From IMG/VR virus record IMGVR_UViG_3300042988_000112, positions 1-41,610 of that record: DNA of 41,610 nucleotides; one strand, given 5' to 3'. Positions within the stretch are counted from its first letter, which is position 1. Every line of letters begins with the position of its first letter. The notes under the pieces are model-generated. The model ran no database searches and was not told the origin of the DNA. It saw only the letters and a list, made by a program, of their open reading frames with translations. The stretch comes from a virus. The translations under genes were made by a program, and so were the position numbers. Shown here in pieces: positions 31,904 through 38,802 of this stretch.

Positions 31904-31914
31904 TTGTGATTATC
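31878..31914 (+). promoter_or_regulatory. Overlapping divergent promoters and starts
   Basis: Plus strand: perfect late box TATAAATA at 31878-31885, about 20 bases before GTG 31906. Minus strand: GATAAT at 31914-31909 then CACAA and ATG 31903. Each gene's promoter therefore lies inside the other's coding start. Confidence 0.6.
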
Positions 31915-32313
31915 TTTAACATATTTACCAAAAACACAGTGGATCAAGCACAGCAACAATTAATCGATAAGTACCCGTTTTTAACGTTTTTATCCTACGG
32001 CGGAAACGAATACATAGGCATTGTACAAAATGTCGACGACATTATCACAACGATCTACGATTATGGTGCAATACGGACGCTAGAAGAACGCAGTGCATTC
32101 CTAGAATTAGGAGAGCAATGGTGGTGGGAAAGCAATAGACTTATCCCTATTAATGTGTTTTTGAAAACAGAATGGGCAGGATTTCGCGGCTGTTTAAAAA
32201 CAATGAACAGTAAAGATGTCGAAATTAAATTTGGCCCACAAGTTAGCCTTAGGGAAATGGCTAACAAACGTAGCAAAAGACGCAGTATTACATTAGTTCG
32301 CCGCTTGGGCTAG
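31906..32313 (+). CDS. Conserved phage protein of unknown function (plus strand)
   Basis: 135 residues from GTG 31906, MIIFNIFTKNTVDQAQQQLI. The region ELGEQWWWESNRLIPINVFL and the end GPQVSLREMANKRSKRRSIT plus LVRR are motifs I know from hypothetical proteins of T4-like marine phages. The end is basic, so nucleic-acid binding is possible. It is the second of only two plus-strand genes. A perfect TATAAATA box lies upstream, so it is a late gene. Its 3' end overlaps the DnaE-like gene tail to tail by 21 bases. Confidence 0.7.
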   Translation: MIIFNIFTKNTVDQAQQQLIDKYPFLTFLSYGGNEYIGIVQNVDDIITTIYDYGAIRTLEERSAFLELGEQWWWESNRLIPINVFLKTEWAGFRGCLKTMNSKDVEIKFGPQVSLREMANKRSKRRSITLVRRLG

Positions 32314-32871
32314 ATTCATGTTTACTGCTACAAGATGTGCATACGCTACCGCATGCGACTTTTTGAAGTAATAGCTGTCATCATCGGGCTTGTCCCACAC
32401 TGTCTCAGATACTTCTTTCCAAGATTTCCCAATTAAGTGCCGTTTAGCAGGGCGAATAACTGCTAGAAACATTGCCATACGAGGAATGCTGTTAACAGCT
32501 TCTGGCATTTTAATTAATGTGTCGTAGTGGTTGCCAATGTGAATCAACTTAGCACAAAACTCTGGGTCATACAACGCTGCCCAGTCTGGCTCTTGTGCCA
32601 TTAGTTCTTGTAAATGCTGCTCACTCTTTATCTGCGTATATAAAGAAACATTCAAGAAGTCTAGTTTAGCATATCCCCGATCTTCTGCCACTTTATGATC
32701 AATGGTTGCAACACCTGTGAAAGGATCATATGGCACCTGCGTAGGATAAACGCCAGTGTTGTGTTTGATAATCTTGCCATCACGAAGAATACCTGCACTC
32801 ACGTGTGGCAGTAAGTTTAATGCGGTATCTCTGTTACCAAAGTCTATGTCGATATCACTTTTAAATTTCAT
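32293..32871 (-). CDS. Miniature DnaE-like (DNA polymerase III alpha) palm/finger protein
   Basis: 192 residues, about one sixth of DnaE. It keeps, in order: SDIDIDFGNRD (Asp6, Asp8; compare DnaE PDFDVDF), KHNTGVYPTQVPYDP and TIDHKVAEDRGYAKLDFLNV (third Asp at 71; compare VKFDFLGL), a helical region, AVIRPAKRH at 138-145 (compare ALFRPGP) and FKKSHAVAYAHL at 169-180 (compare FNKSHSAAYALV). PHP, most of the fingers, the thumb-like parts and the beta-binding domain are missing. Known: those three Asp are the polymerase metal ligands. Inferred: this is a trimmed C-family palm, possibly active or a nucleotide/DNA-binding accessory. Strong AAGGATTAAGG precedes ATG 32871. Confidence 0.65.
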   Translation of the reverse strand: MKFKSDIDIDFGNRDTALNLLPHVSAGILRDGKIIKHNTGVYPTQVPYDPFTGVATIDHKVAEDRGYAKLDFLNVSLYTQIKSEQHLQELMAQEPDWAALYDPEFCAKLIHIGNHYDTLIKMPEAVNSIPRMAMFLAVIRPAKRHLIGKSWKEVSETVWDKPDDDSYYFKKSHAVAYAHLVAVNMNLAQAAN

Positions 32872-32885
32872 ACAACCTTAATCCT

Positions 32886-33101
32886 TTAATTATTGGCGCC
32901 CAGCCACCTTAGTGCAAACAGCGTAGCGTAGCTTTCTCGGCTATCGTCAAAGTAAAACACCGATACCTTTTGATCTGGCACAAAGTGCCATTTGTAGTCA
33001 ACCCCATTGATAAGCCCTTGCCCTTCGCACCATTGGCTAAGTTCCACAGAAAATGATGAGCCGGAACGCTGGTCAAACCATGGAACTTCAACTTTCTTCA
33101 T
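32886..33101 (-). CDS. Small conserved protein of unknown function
   Basis: 71 residues: MKKVEVPWFDQRSGSSFSVE, LSQWCEGQGLINGVDYKWHF, then VSVFYFDDSRESYATLFALR. A beta-alpha protein with aromatic residues and no clear metal site. ATG 33101 overlaps the stop of the zinc-finger gene by ATGA and it is followed by the DnaE-like gene after a short gap, so the three are one unit. Function unknown. Confidence 0.65.
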   Translation of the reverse strand: MKKVEVPWFDQRSGSSFSVELSQWCEGQGLINGVDYKWHFVPDQKVSVFYFDDSRESYATLFALRWLGANN

Positions 33102-33799
33102 AATTTTGCTTGTGCCAAGATAGATTTAACCCATTCAACGTCTTCGGGGTAATCCCTAAACTTCTTTTGCCAGTATTCGGGATTAATGTATTCCCAAATC
33201 ATCGCCGTTTGGTCATCAGTGAGTTGATCAAGAAAGTCAATGCCGCTGGCACAATTGTATATAACCCAAGGACTAATCCTACCGGTAGTAATATGATGAC
33301 AGATCCGATTACCATTACCGTATCGAAAGTAGTCTGCAAAGCCGTTTTTAAGTTCTGGATGATCGTCCGCATAATTCTGCATTTCCTTTAGTGCTCGCTC
33401 TAGTGCGTCTTGCACTGCTTCTTTTTGTATATATGGATTCATCCATTCAACATACAATGCGTCTTTGCACCAATAGTCTAATTTTTTATTGTTCTTTAAT
33501 AGCCACTCAGTAAAGTTAGCAAAGTTAAGGCAGCGGATACTAACGCAGTATCTACCAAACTTAACAAACGCTTGGTAATAAGGACTTGCTGCAAAGTCCT
33601 CATATGATTTAGTCTTAGATGACCCTTGAGTCATTTGGTAAAACAACAAATAAGCACGTAGGCCAAACTGAACTCCAGTTTCGCCTTGTTGTTGGTGCCT
33701 ACGTTTTTGTTCGCAAAGGTGTGCAGTTAACGTGCTTTCTTTTGCGTAACCTTTACCACAGTACTGACACTTATAGTTCGGCTTTGATTCTTTTTTCAT
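33098..33799 (-). CDS. C2H2-type zinc-finger protein
   Basis: 233 residues from ATG 33799. The N-terminus has YKCQYCGKGYAKESTLTAHL followed by CEQKRRH, a Cys2His2-like finger of the kind seen in T4-like cyanophage proteins. The rest is helical with many aromatic residues and a further His-rich segment (NGNRICHHITTGRISPW). DNA binding is likely from the finger; the function is unknown. The longer frame from 33865 would overlap the upstream gene by 95 bases and is rejected; the chosen start overlaps it by 29. Confidence 0.75.
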   Translation of the reverse strand: MKKESKPNYKCQYCGKGYAKESTLTAHLCEQKRRHQQQGETGVQFGLRAYLLFYQMTQGSSKTKSYEDFAASPYYQAFVKFGRYCVSIRCLNFANFTEWLLKNNKKLDYWCKDALYVEWMNPYIQKEAVQDALERALKEMQNYADDHPELKNGFADYFRYGNGNRICHHITTGRISPWVIYNCASGIDFLDQLTDDQTAMIWEYINPEYWQKKFRDYPEDVEWVKSILAQAKL

Positions 33800-34238
33800 C
33801 CCAGCCGTGCTCTCTTGCCAACTGCTTAAGATCGTCCGTAGTGTTGAGTCTTCCGAGTAATTCAATTTCGTCTTCTTTGTAATGCGGGAATAGATTTCTT
33901 AAAAACTTTTCTGCTTTGCTATTGCTTGACTTTTTCTTTGCAGCAAGCCAATTATGGCGTTGCTTGCCCATTCCTGGACTAATCGTGGTTGCCAGAAGCC
34001 ACTGTAACTTCTTGTGCTCGCTTGTGCTAATGTCAAAGAAGTTTTTGTTTAGTCGTTCGTTTGCACTCATTAGATAGTATGCTTGCAGATCAGCTGACCC
34101 ATCAACTGTTGCACCCCAACGAATCATCATAAACGGACTAAGCTGTTTTGCTTCTTCTTCGGATAGCTTATCTAAAAAGTTTCGGTCCTTGGTGTCTAAT
34201 GCACCCAAGACTCTTCCAATTTCAAGTTTGGTTGCCAT
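33771..34238 (-). CDS. Probable sliding-clamp loader small subunit (gp62-like)
   Basis: 155 residues. EEEAKQLSPFMMIRWGATVD, then QAYYLMSANERLNKNFFDIS and HKKLQWLLATTIS, ending in a basic RHNWLAAKKK segment, fits the all-helical pattern of phage clamp-loader A subunits (T4 gp62 and relatives: work with gp44 to load the gp45 clamp). The C-terminal 55 residues form another helical region. Similarity is by pattern and neighbourhood (UvsW, primase, helicase), not by strong motif. AAGGT lies before ATG 34238. Alternative: an unrelated helical replication factor. Confidence 0.45.
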   Translation of the reverse strand: MATKLEIGRVLGALDTKDRNFLDKLSEEEAKQLSPFMMIRWGATVDGSADLQAYYLMSANERLNKNFFDISTSEHKKLQWLLATTISPGMGKQRHNWLAAKKKSSNSKAEKFLRNLFPHYKEDEIELLGRLNTTDDLKQLAREHGWDEKRIKAEL

Positions 34239-34431
34239 CTAGTTTGTACCTTAATAAGAATCTTATTTTATATTGTTCGGGATATTCTGGCACCTGGGTC
34301 TTAATCGTTTCGGCTACTTCCCATCCCTGTGACCCAGCATCGTTGAGTCGTTCACAGATTTCGTCCCATGCTTTGTCATCTAACTCAGCATTCATGATTG
34401 CAGCCCAGTGGCCATATATGTACTGACTCAT
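34222..34431 (-). CDS. DUF4177-like small protein
   Basis: 69 residues starting MSQYIYGHWAAIMNAELDDK. The segment CERLNDAGSQGWEVAETI has the shape of the DUF4177 motif (LN-GxxGWEV), a small beta-rich domain of unknown function. ATG 34431 overlaps the stop of the next gene above by ATGA. AAAGGACT lies upstream, and TGTTATAAT at 34467-34459 may be an internal promoter. Confidence 0.6.
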   Translation of the reverse strand: MSQYIYGHWAAIMNAELDDKAWDEICERLNDAGSQGWEVAETIKTQVPEYPEQYKIRFLLRYKLDGNQT

Positions 34432-34682
34432 TCTGAGTCCTTTAGTAAATTGTAAAATATTATAACACGTTCTAGCTCTGCTGCCAAGCCAGGATGGGTC
34501 ATTGCTTTACGCCGAATCTCTCCCCAGAGTTGATCTTCTTGGATTTGATCCCATTTACTGCGGGCCTTGTGCGTCTGTCCAACTAATGTTCGAGTATTTG
34601 TGCCAGCTTCCCTGGCATAGGTAGTCTCGCCACCATCTGGACTTTCGTATATGTATGTTGCACCTGGTTTAAGCTGACCCAT
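34428..34682 (-). CDS. Small conserved phage protein
   Basis: 84 residues from ATG 34682, preceded by GGAT about eight bases away; ATG 34703 in the same frame is an alternative. The start GQLKPGATYIYESPDGGETT and YAREAG is a pattern common in phage proteins of unknown function, followed by a helix-rich, charged tail (WDQIQEDQLWGEIRRKAMTH). Its start overlaps the end of the 49-residue gene by 14 bases. Function unknown. Confidence 0.65.
   Translation of the reverse strand: MGQLKPGATYIYESPDGGETTYAREAGTNTRTLVGQTHKARSKWDQIQEDQLWGEIRRKAMTHPGLAAELERVIIFYNLLKDSE
34459..34467 (-). promoter_or_regulatory. Extended -10 promoter TGTTATAAT
   Basis: Minus strand TGTTATAAT at 34467-34459, within the end of the 84-residue gene, about 28 bases before ATG 34431 with AAAGGACT between. 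Confidence 0.45.
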
Positions 34683-34818
34683 AAGTGTATCCGTATTGAG
34701 CATGTGCCCAACGCAAGAAACGCTCTAGTCCTTCTCGATCGTTGGGGTAGCTTTCTAAATAGATTCTTGCAAGTCTATTAACGGTTTCAAAAATTTGAGG
34801 TTCTGTGTAATTTCCCAT
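34669..34818 (-). CDS. 49-residue protein
   Basis: From ATG 34818 to TAA 34669-34671: MGNYTEPQIFETVNRLARIY, then LESYPNDREGLERFLRWAHA and the end QYGYTYGSA. It is protein-like (amphipathic helices, no rare composition) and fills an otherwise empty gap. It starts one base after the stop of the 167-residue gene and overlaps the next gene by 14 bases. No motif is recognised. Confidence 0.65.
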   Translation of the reverse strand: MGNYTEPQIFETVNRLARIYLESYPNDREGLERFLRWAHAQYGYTYGSA

Positions 34819-34819
34819 A

Positions 34820-35323
34820 TCACCAACATTTACTGTAATCTACTACTTCGCTTTGTCTACTAATGTCTTTAACAAAATACGCACACAATGGAGCTTCTGT
34901 TCCTGACTCTAGTGGTACTGCCAGCATCTGCCCGGGTTTTAGCTTAGGAAAGTACCATTTGACATCTTGATATATGTCCACAATTTCAACCGGCTTAAAC
35001 TCTGGTTTAAAGCTGCTTAATGGATTGAAACAGTACACACTAAAGCCCCTATCATTGATACTAGTTAACGGAACTACTTCAAGATCACCTAGATCAGGTT
35101 CTCCAATTAATAACTGCCAGTCAACTGGCATTTTAATAACGTTGGTACCAATGCGTAATACTAATGCAGGTGCGTTAAATGATTCTAAAAAGATTAACGG
35201 AATATAAAAGTAATCTGGATTTTTTGGATCACTGTTATCTAATACAGCAAAGCGTAAATCCTCAACTTCGTCGGGGATTTCATTTAGCTCGTAGGCTGTG
35301 TTGTCTAGTGTTAATATTCTCAT
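34820..35323 (-). CDS. Conserved phage protein of unknown function
   Basis: 167 residues. The blocks YFYIPLIFLESFNAPALVLR, GEPDLGDLEVVPLTSINDRG, FNPLSSFKPEFKPVEIVDIY and DVKWYFPKLKPGQMLAVPLE are strongly reminiscent of a protein conserved next to replication genes in T4-like marine phages. It is beta-rich and soluble. It begins five bases after the uvsW stop with no Shine-Dalgarno. Function unknown. Confidence 0.75.
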   Translation of the reverse strand: MRILTLDNTAYELNEIPDEVEDLRFAVLDNSDPKNPDYFYIPLIFLESFNAPALVLRIGTNVIKMPVDWQLLIGEPDLGDLEVVPLTSINDRGFSVYCFNPLSSFKPEFKPVEIVDIYQDVKWYFPKLKPGQMLAVPLESGTEAPLCAYFVKDISRQSEVVDYSKCW

Positions 35324-35328
35324 TGTGG

Positions 35329-36789
35329 TTAATTAATCCAATCTATTTTTTCTACCGTAAAAGGGTAGTTTGCTTCTTTGTAGAAGACTTTACGTTTAGT
35401 GAGGTGTCGCTTGGCAAATTTGCATGTTGAAGTAACGTCCCATATTTCGACGTGATCCTTGTCTTCTGCTTTTCTAATTCCGCGGCCAATACTCTGAATA
35501 ACTCGAGTAAAGCTCTTGCCAGACTCAACCATAACAAGGTTAAAAATCCTAGGAATGTTAATGCCAACTGCGGCAACGCCGTAAGTTGCCACAATGATTT
35601 TGTCATCACTATTTGCAACTTCGTCGTACTCACTTTTTCTATCTTTAGCTTTAGTTGCACCAGACACAAACACTGCTTTGTCTCCAAGAAATTCCACTAG
35701 CATTTTGCCAGTTTCAATTCGGTCAACGAGAACAAGAGTGTTTCCGGTGCCATTAACTTTAGTAACTAATTTACTTATGTATTCAATACGCGACTCTGTA
35801 GTAGTTAAGTACTTCAACTCACTCTGGTAGTCTTTATACTCTACGTGGTCGATTAATTGCACAATGTTAACGTGGCACTGTGCAAGGTGTCCGGCATCTT
35901 GCAGCTCGCTTGCTGCTAGTTTACCAACAACTGGACCAAGACTACAGAAGATGCTAATCTGTGCAAACTCCTCTTTAGGCACTGTGCCAGTTAGCCCCCA
36001 ACGCAAAGGAATCTTAGCAAATACACTAGTAAGCAAGGTCTTCAAAGCATCTGCTTTAGCCATGTGTACTTCATCGACCATTACTAGTGCAACATCTTCA
36101 ATGAACTCTTGAATTGTGCATTCAGCTTCACCGGCTTGTGTTAGCTTGAGCAAGTTGTTTAGACTTTGCCAAGTGCAGATGGTGTGTGTTCTACCAAACT
36201 CTTTTCTATCACCAAAATACACGCCAACATCCAGCCCCAAGTTAATGTAGTCTGCTTCTGTTTGCGTTACTAGACTTTTGTTTGGAACAATAACAATACT
36301 GCGTCCATACTTTTCTGCCATTAGACTCAATGCCGCAGTCATAATGGTCTTGCCTGCGCCAGTGGCAATCTCTTGAATGCTTTGTGGATTCTGCAAGAAG
36401 TTGTTGATAATCTCAACTTGGTAGTCACGGAACATAACAGGTTGCCCTGCTGCTGGATGCCCATCTGGCCACAAGTGTGCAGCAAAAGTATCTTCTCGGA
36501 AAGTATCAAATTCTATCTTGGTGCTGTAATCGCGGAGGTCTTCGATTTCAATATCGTATCCTTCAGCATCAAGCATGGGAATAACGTCTGGTAATAAATT
36601 AATATATGTGCTGCCACCTAATTGGAAGAAGGCTTGTTTTCCATCCCATCTTCCTAAACGCACTGCCGGTAAGTATCGTGCGCCCGGTATTTCAAACTTG
36701 AATCTATCTACTAATTTTTTACGAGTTCCTAGTTCTAGGCCCTCTACTTTAACGTTTACTTCATCTCTAATAATTAATTTAGCCTGCAA
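35329..36789 (-). CDS. uvsW: UvsW-type RNA-DNA/branched-DNA helicase
   Basis: 486 residues. N-terminal DNA-binding region (1-110), then superfamily 2 motifs: Q-type FRDYQ at 120-124, Walker A ATGAGKT at 142-148, DEVH at 239-242, LTGT at 266-269, IVATYGVAAVGINIP and QSIGRGIRK near 430. In T4, UvsW reverses forks, removes R-loops and helps recombination-dependent replication. The start is TTG 36789, supported by AGGAAGG nine bases upstream; no in-frame ATG lies near. The start overlaps the upstream gene by 11 bases. Non-ATG start may limit the amount made. Confidence 0.9.
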   Translation of the reverse strand: MQAKLIIRDEVNVKVEGLELGTRKKLVDRFKFEIPGARYLPAVRLGRWDGKQAFFQLGGSTYINLLPDVIPMLDAEGYDIEIEDLRDYSTKIEFDTFREDTFAAHLWPDGHPAAGQPVMFRDYQVEIINNFLQNPQSIQEIATGAGKTIMTAALSLMAEKYGRSIVIVPNKSLVTQTEADYINLGLDVGVYFGDRKEFGRTHTICTWQSLNNLLKLTQAGEAECTIQEFIEDVALVMVDEVHMAKADALKTLLTSVFAKIPLRWGLTGTVPKEEFAQISIFCSLGPVVGKLAASELQDAGHLAQCHVNIVQLIDHVEYKDYQSELKYLTTTESRIEYISKLVTKVNGTGNTLVLVDRIETGKMLVEFLGDKAVFVSGATKAKDRKSEYDEVANSDDKIIVATYGVAAVGINIPRIFNLVMVESGKSFTRVIQSIGRGIRKAEDKDHVEIWDVTSTCKFAKRHLTKRKVFYKEANYPFTVEKIDWIN

Positions 36790-37975
36790 GCTTCACTACC
36801 TTCCTGGTTTTATTGCCCGTACCACCGGTTGCGTTATATACATCGGCAGAAACGTATACGATTTTTTCTGCACGTTGCACCATAATTTGTTTATCACCAC
36901 CAAAGATCATTCCTGCACTAGAAATTAACATAGGAATGCGATCCAAATTACGTACTGGCTTGTGAGTGTGTATAAATTTCACACCTTCAGTTGGCACGTA
37001 TTTTTTATTATTACCAACAACTTCAATTTCATCTGGGGTATAAAGGTCCCACAGTTGTTTTAAAAGTTTGTCGCTTAAATCAGGCTCATAAACTACAACA
37101 GGTAGTCGGTTTGTATTTACTGCATATTCTAGCACACTCGCCAGGTCATCTTCTACCGTTTCGGTAGTCGGGCTTACTCGTACTTCACGATTGCTGGCCA
37201 GAGTTAGAGCACGAGTACCCCATTGTTGCACTGTTACATCCTTGAGGGCATCTTCGATAGTAAAGCCCAAAACGCTGCTGGAATCAATGAGTCGCAACAG
37301 GTTATCGTGCCCGAACCCGCCAAGATGCTCGTTGATATAGTCACGCATGCTGTTAGGACAGTTCGTGATTTCAAGTTGGTCGGCACCGTAGCACAATTCA
37401 ATCTTGTATGGCACAGCTTCTGTAGCCAGGATTAAATTGTTGAGTGCCTCAACTTCTTCTGAGATTTCAAAATTGTTGGTCTTTGCCCAAGTATGCAACC
37501 AGTTGAGATTGAACTCAGTTAGACCAACTTCCCAAAGTTTAGCATCACGGTTAAACACGCACTCGCCTTGGCTAGCAGATTTGAAGCTGCGTAGGTCTTC
37601 AATTAGCTTGGTGCTAAAAGGAAACTTGAGATGGATTTTTCCGTTGTTGACTGCCAGACTATGCGTGTAGTCCATTTTACGAAGCGGAAGTCTCCACACT
37701 GGATTTTCCACAGGAGCCACATCAATGCCCTTGGCTGCAAATTGTCTTTGGTACTTAAGCAGAATCTTGCACAGTAGTGTGCCTTGCTTTTCAGTTAAAG
37801 GTTTTTGTTGACCAGTGCTTTCGCTCATACTTGTTAGCACATCAACATCATAACGTGCCAAACTGATAATTGGGCTGAACCCAAAGAACCATGTATTGAT
37901 CATTTTGCCAGTAGCAGGGTCACGCATGCCCGCTAGGACTTCTAAATAGTCTTCAACTGTATCATAGGTTTTCAT
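36779..37975 (-). CDS. Conserved protein paired with UvsW, function unknown
   Basis: 398 residues. It has a C-terminal half that looks like a degenerate helicase-type fold: VVVYEPDLSDKLLKQLWDLY, KFIHTHKPVRNLDRIPMLIS, and MVQRAEKIVYVSADVY, spaced like the later motifs of superfamily 2 proteins but without a Walker A. The N-terminal half contains FNRDAKLWEVGLTEFNLNWL. I have seen similar proteins beside uvsW in T4-like marine phages. A partner or regulator of the helicase is a reasonable inference. A TAAAAT box ends six bases before ATG 37975. Confidence 0.7.
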   Translation of the reverse strand: MKTYDTVEDYLEVLAGMRDPATGKMINTWFFGFSPIISLARYDVDVLTSMSESTGQQKPLTEKQGTLLCKILLKYQRQFAAKGIDVAPVENPVWRLPLRKMDYTHSLAVNNGKIHLKFPFSTKLIEDLRSFKSASQGECVFNRDAKLWEVGLTEFNLNWLHTWAKTNNFEISEEVEALNNLILATEAVPYKIELCYGADQLEITNCPNSMRDYINEHLGGFGHDNLLRLIDSSSVLGFTIEDALKDVTVQQWGTRALTLASNREVRVSPTTETVEDDLASVLEYAVNTNRLPVVVYEPDLSDKLLKQLWDLYTPDEIEVVGNNKKYVPTEGVKFIHTHKPVRNLDRIPMLISSAGMIFGGDKQIMVQRAEKIVYVSADVYNATGGTGNKTRKVVKLAG

Positions 37976-37991
37976 GCTAGTATTTTAGCAT
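37974..37991 (-). promoter_or_regulatory. Leaderless-type promoter inside an inverted repeat
   Basis: Minus strand ATGCTA-AAATAC-TAGCAT: arms 37991-37986 and 37979-37974. TGCTAAAAT is the extended -10 box (37990-37982) and ATG 37975 begins in the second arm, six bases later. The sequence is close to that at 6904-6922. Confidence 0.6.
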
Positions 37992-38708
37992 CTATGTGTA
38001 ATTTTTGCGATAAGTTTCTATCCAATACTTAACCAAATCCTCTTGCACTTCTGAGCTGGTATGGTACACGTTGTATATGGTTGGATCAATATTGCCAAGC
38101 CACATGTTGCCACCATCGGGTACTTCGTTTTTGTAAATGCTCCAATCAAACATACACATGTCGCCGCGGGTCCAAATGTAAGGTATGCCCGACTGCTCTA
38201 AGGCATAGAAGGCACTAGTGCAAGTAAAGTAGTCTTGATGGTACTTGAGGTCTTCGTTGTACAGCTCAACAAACCAATTCTTAAGAGCAGCTCTAGCAGA
38301 GGGTGTAAGCATTTCGTTTTCTGGAAAACAAGTACCTTCTATAAAATTACCTATGCCATCGCTAACAATAGACTCCCGTGTGGTATCTATTTCTGCGTCT
38401 ACAACGCTTTTATAGCCTGTATAACGCAGATTATGTGCAAGGTTGGAGCTCATATACTGGCCTGGCTCGTTAAACGCTGCTAGCGGCAAGTCAATACGTG
38501 CTGCACTTGCAAATTCAAATGTAATTAAATCTGGTTTGAGCTTGATTGCTGTTTCAATTTGTAACCTTACAGCAAAGTTACTACTTCCGGGCTTGGCGAT
38601 GTTAGTGAGTCTAGCACCAAGGGCCTGTGCAAGAAGTTCAGTGTAGTGTGTCCCGGGCAGCTTTGGTTCAAGGCTTGAAAAACTCGATCCGCATGATATG
38701 ATGTGCAT
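37992..38708 (-). CDS. SGNH-like hydrolase, second copy of the fold
   Basis: 238 residues: HIISCGSSFSSLEPKLPGTH (block I, Ser near 8-10), AKPGSSNFAVRLQIETAI (Gly and Asn of the next blocks), LITFEFASAARIDL. The C-terminal Asp-His pair is less clear than in the gene at 17555. It may be an esterase-like protein acting on glycans. A late-type box ATTAAATA ends four bases before ATG 38708. A strong terminator lies just above. Assignment is from pattern and is weaker than for the first copy. Confidence 0.55.
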   Translation of the reverse strand: MHIISCGSSFSSLEPKLPGTHYTELLAQALGARLTNIAKPGSSNFAVRLQIETAIKLKPDLITFEFASAARIDLPLAAFNEPGQYMSSNLAHNLRYTGYKSVVDAEIDTTRESIVSDGIGNFIEGTCFPENEMLTPSARAALKNWFVELYNEDLKYHQDYFTCTSAFYALEQSGIPYIWTRGDMCMFDWSIYKNEVPDGGNMWLGNIDPTIYNVYHTSSEVQEDLVKYWIETYRKNYT

Positions 38709-38712
38709 ACGA

Positions 38713-38720
38713 TATTTAAT
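38713..38720 (-). promoter_or_regulatory. Late promoter next to start codon
   Basis: ATTAAATA at 38720-38713 on the minus strand, then TCGT and ATG 38708. TGCAT and ATGCA form five-base arms around it. Confidence 0.5.
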
Positions 38721-38726
38721 GCAAAG

Positions 38727-38760
38727 AAAAAACCCCTGATATTTCTACCAGGGGCGAAAG
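38727..38760 (-). terminator. Intrinsic terminator
   Basis: Minus strand CCCCTG-(10 bases)-CAGGGG (arms 38754-38749, 38738-38733) followed by TTTTTT. It ends transcription from the Cys-rich genes above before the SGNH gene. Confidence 0.85.
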
Positions 38761-38798
38761 GTTACAGCCAAAAGGAGCTAGGAATCACCAGCTGTAAC
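38761..38798 (-). repeat. 8-bp inverted repeat before the terminator
   Basis: GTTACAGC (38761-38768) and GCTGTAAC (38791-38798) with a 22-base loop, just after the stop of the 103-residue gene and just before the terminator. Could be a separate RNA domain in the 3' end. Confidence 0.5.
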
Positions 38799-38802
38799 AA
38801 AT

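Noticed and set aside
31906-32313. Plus-strand gene as a shadow of a minus-strand frame
   Set aside because: The minus frame here (32061-32276) is short, while the plus frame has conserved-looking motifs and a perfect late promoter, so the plus gene is kept.
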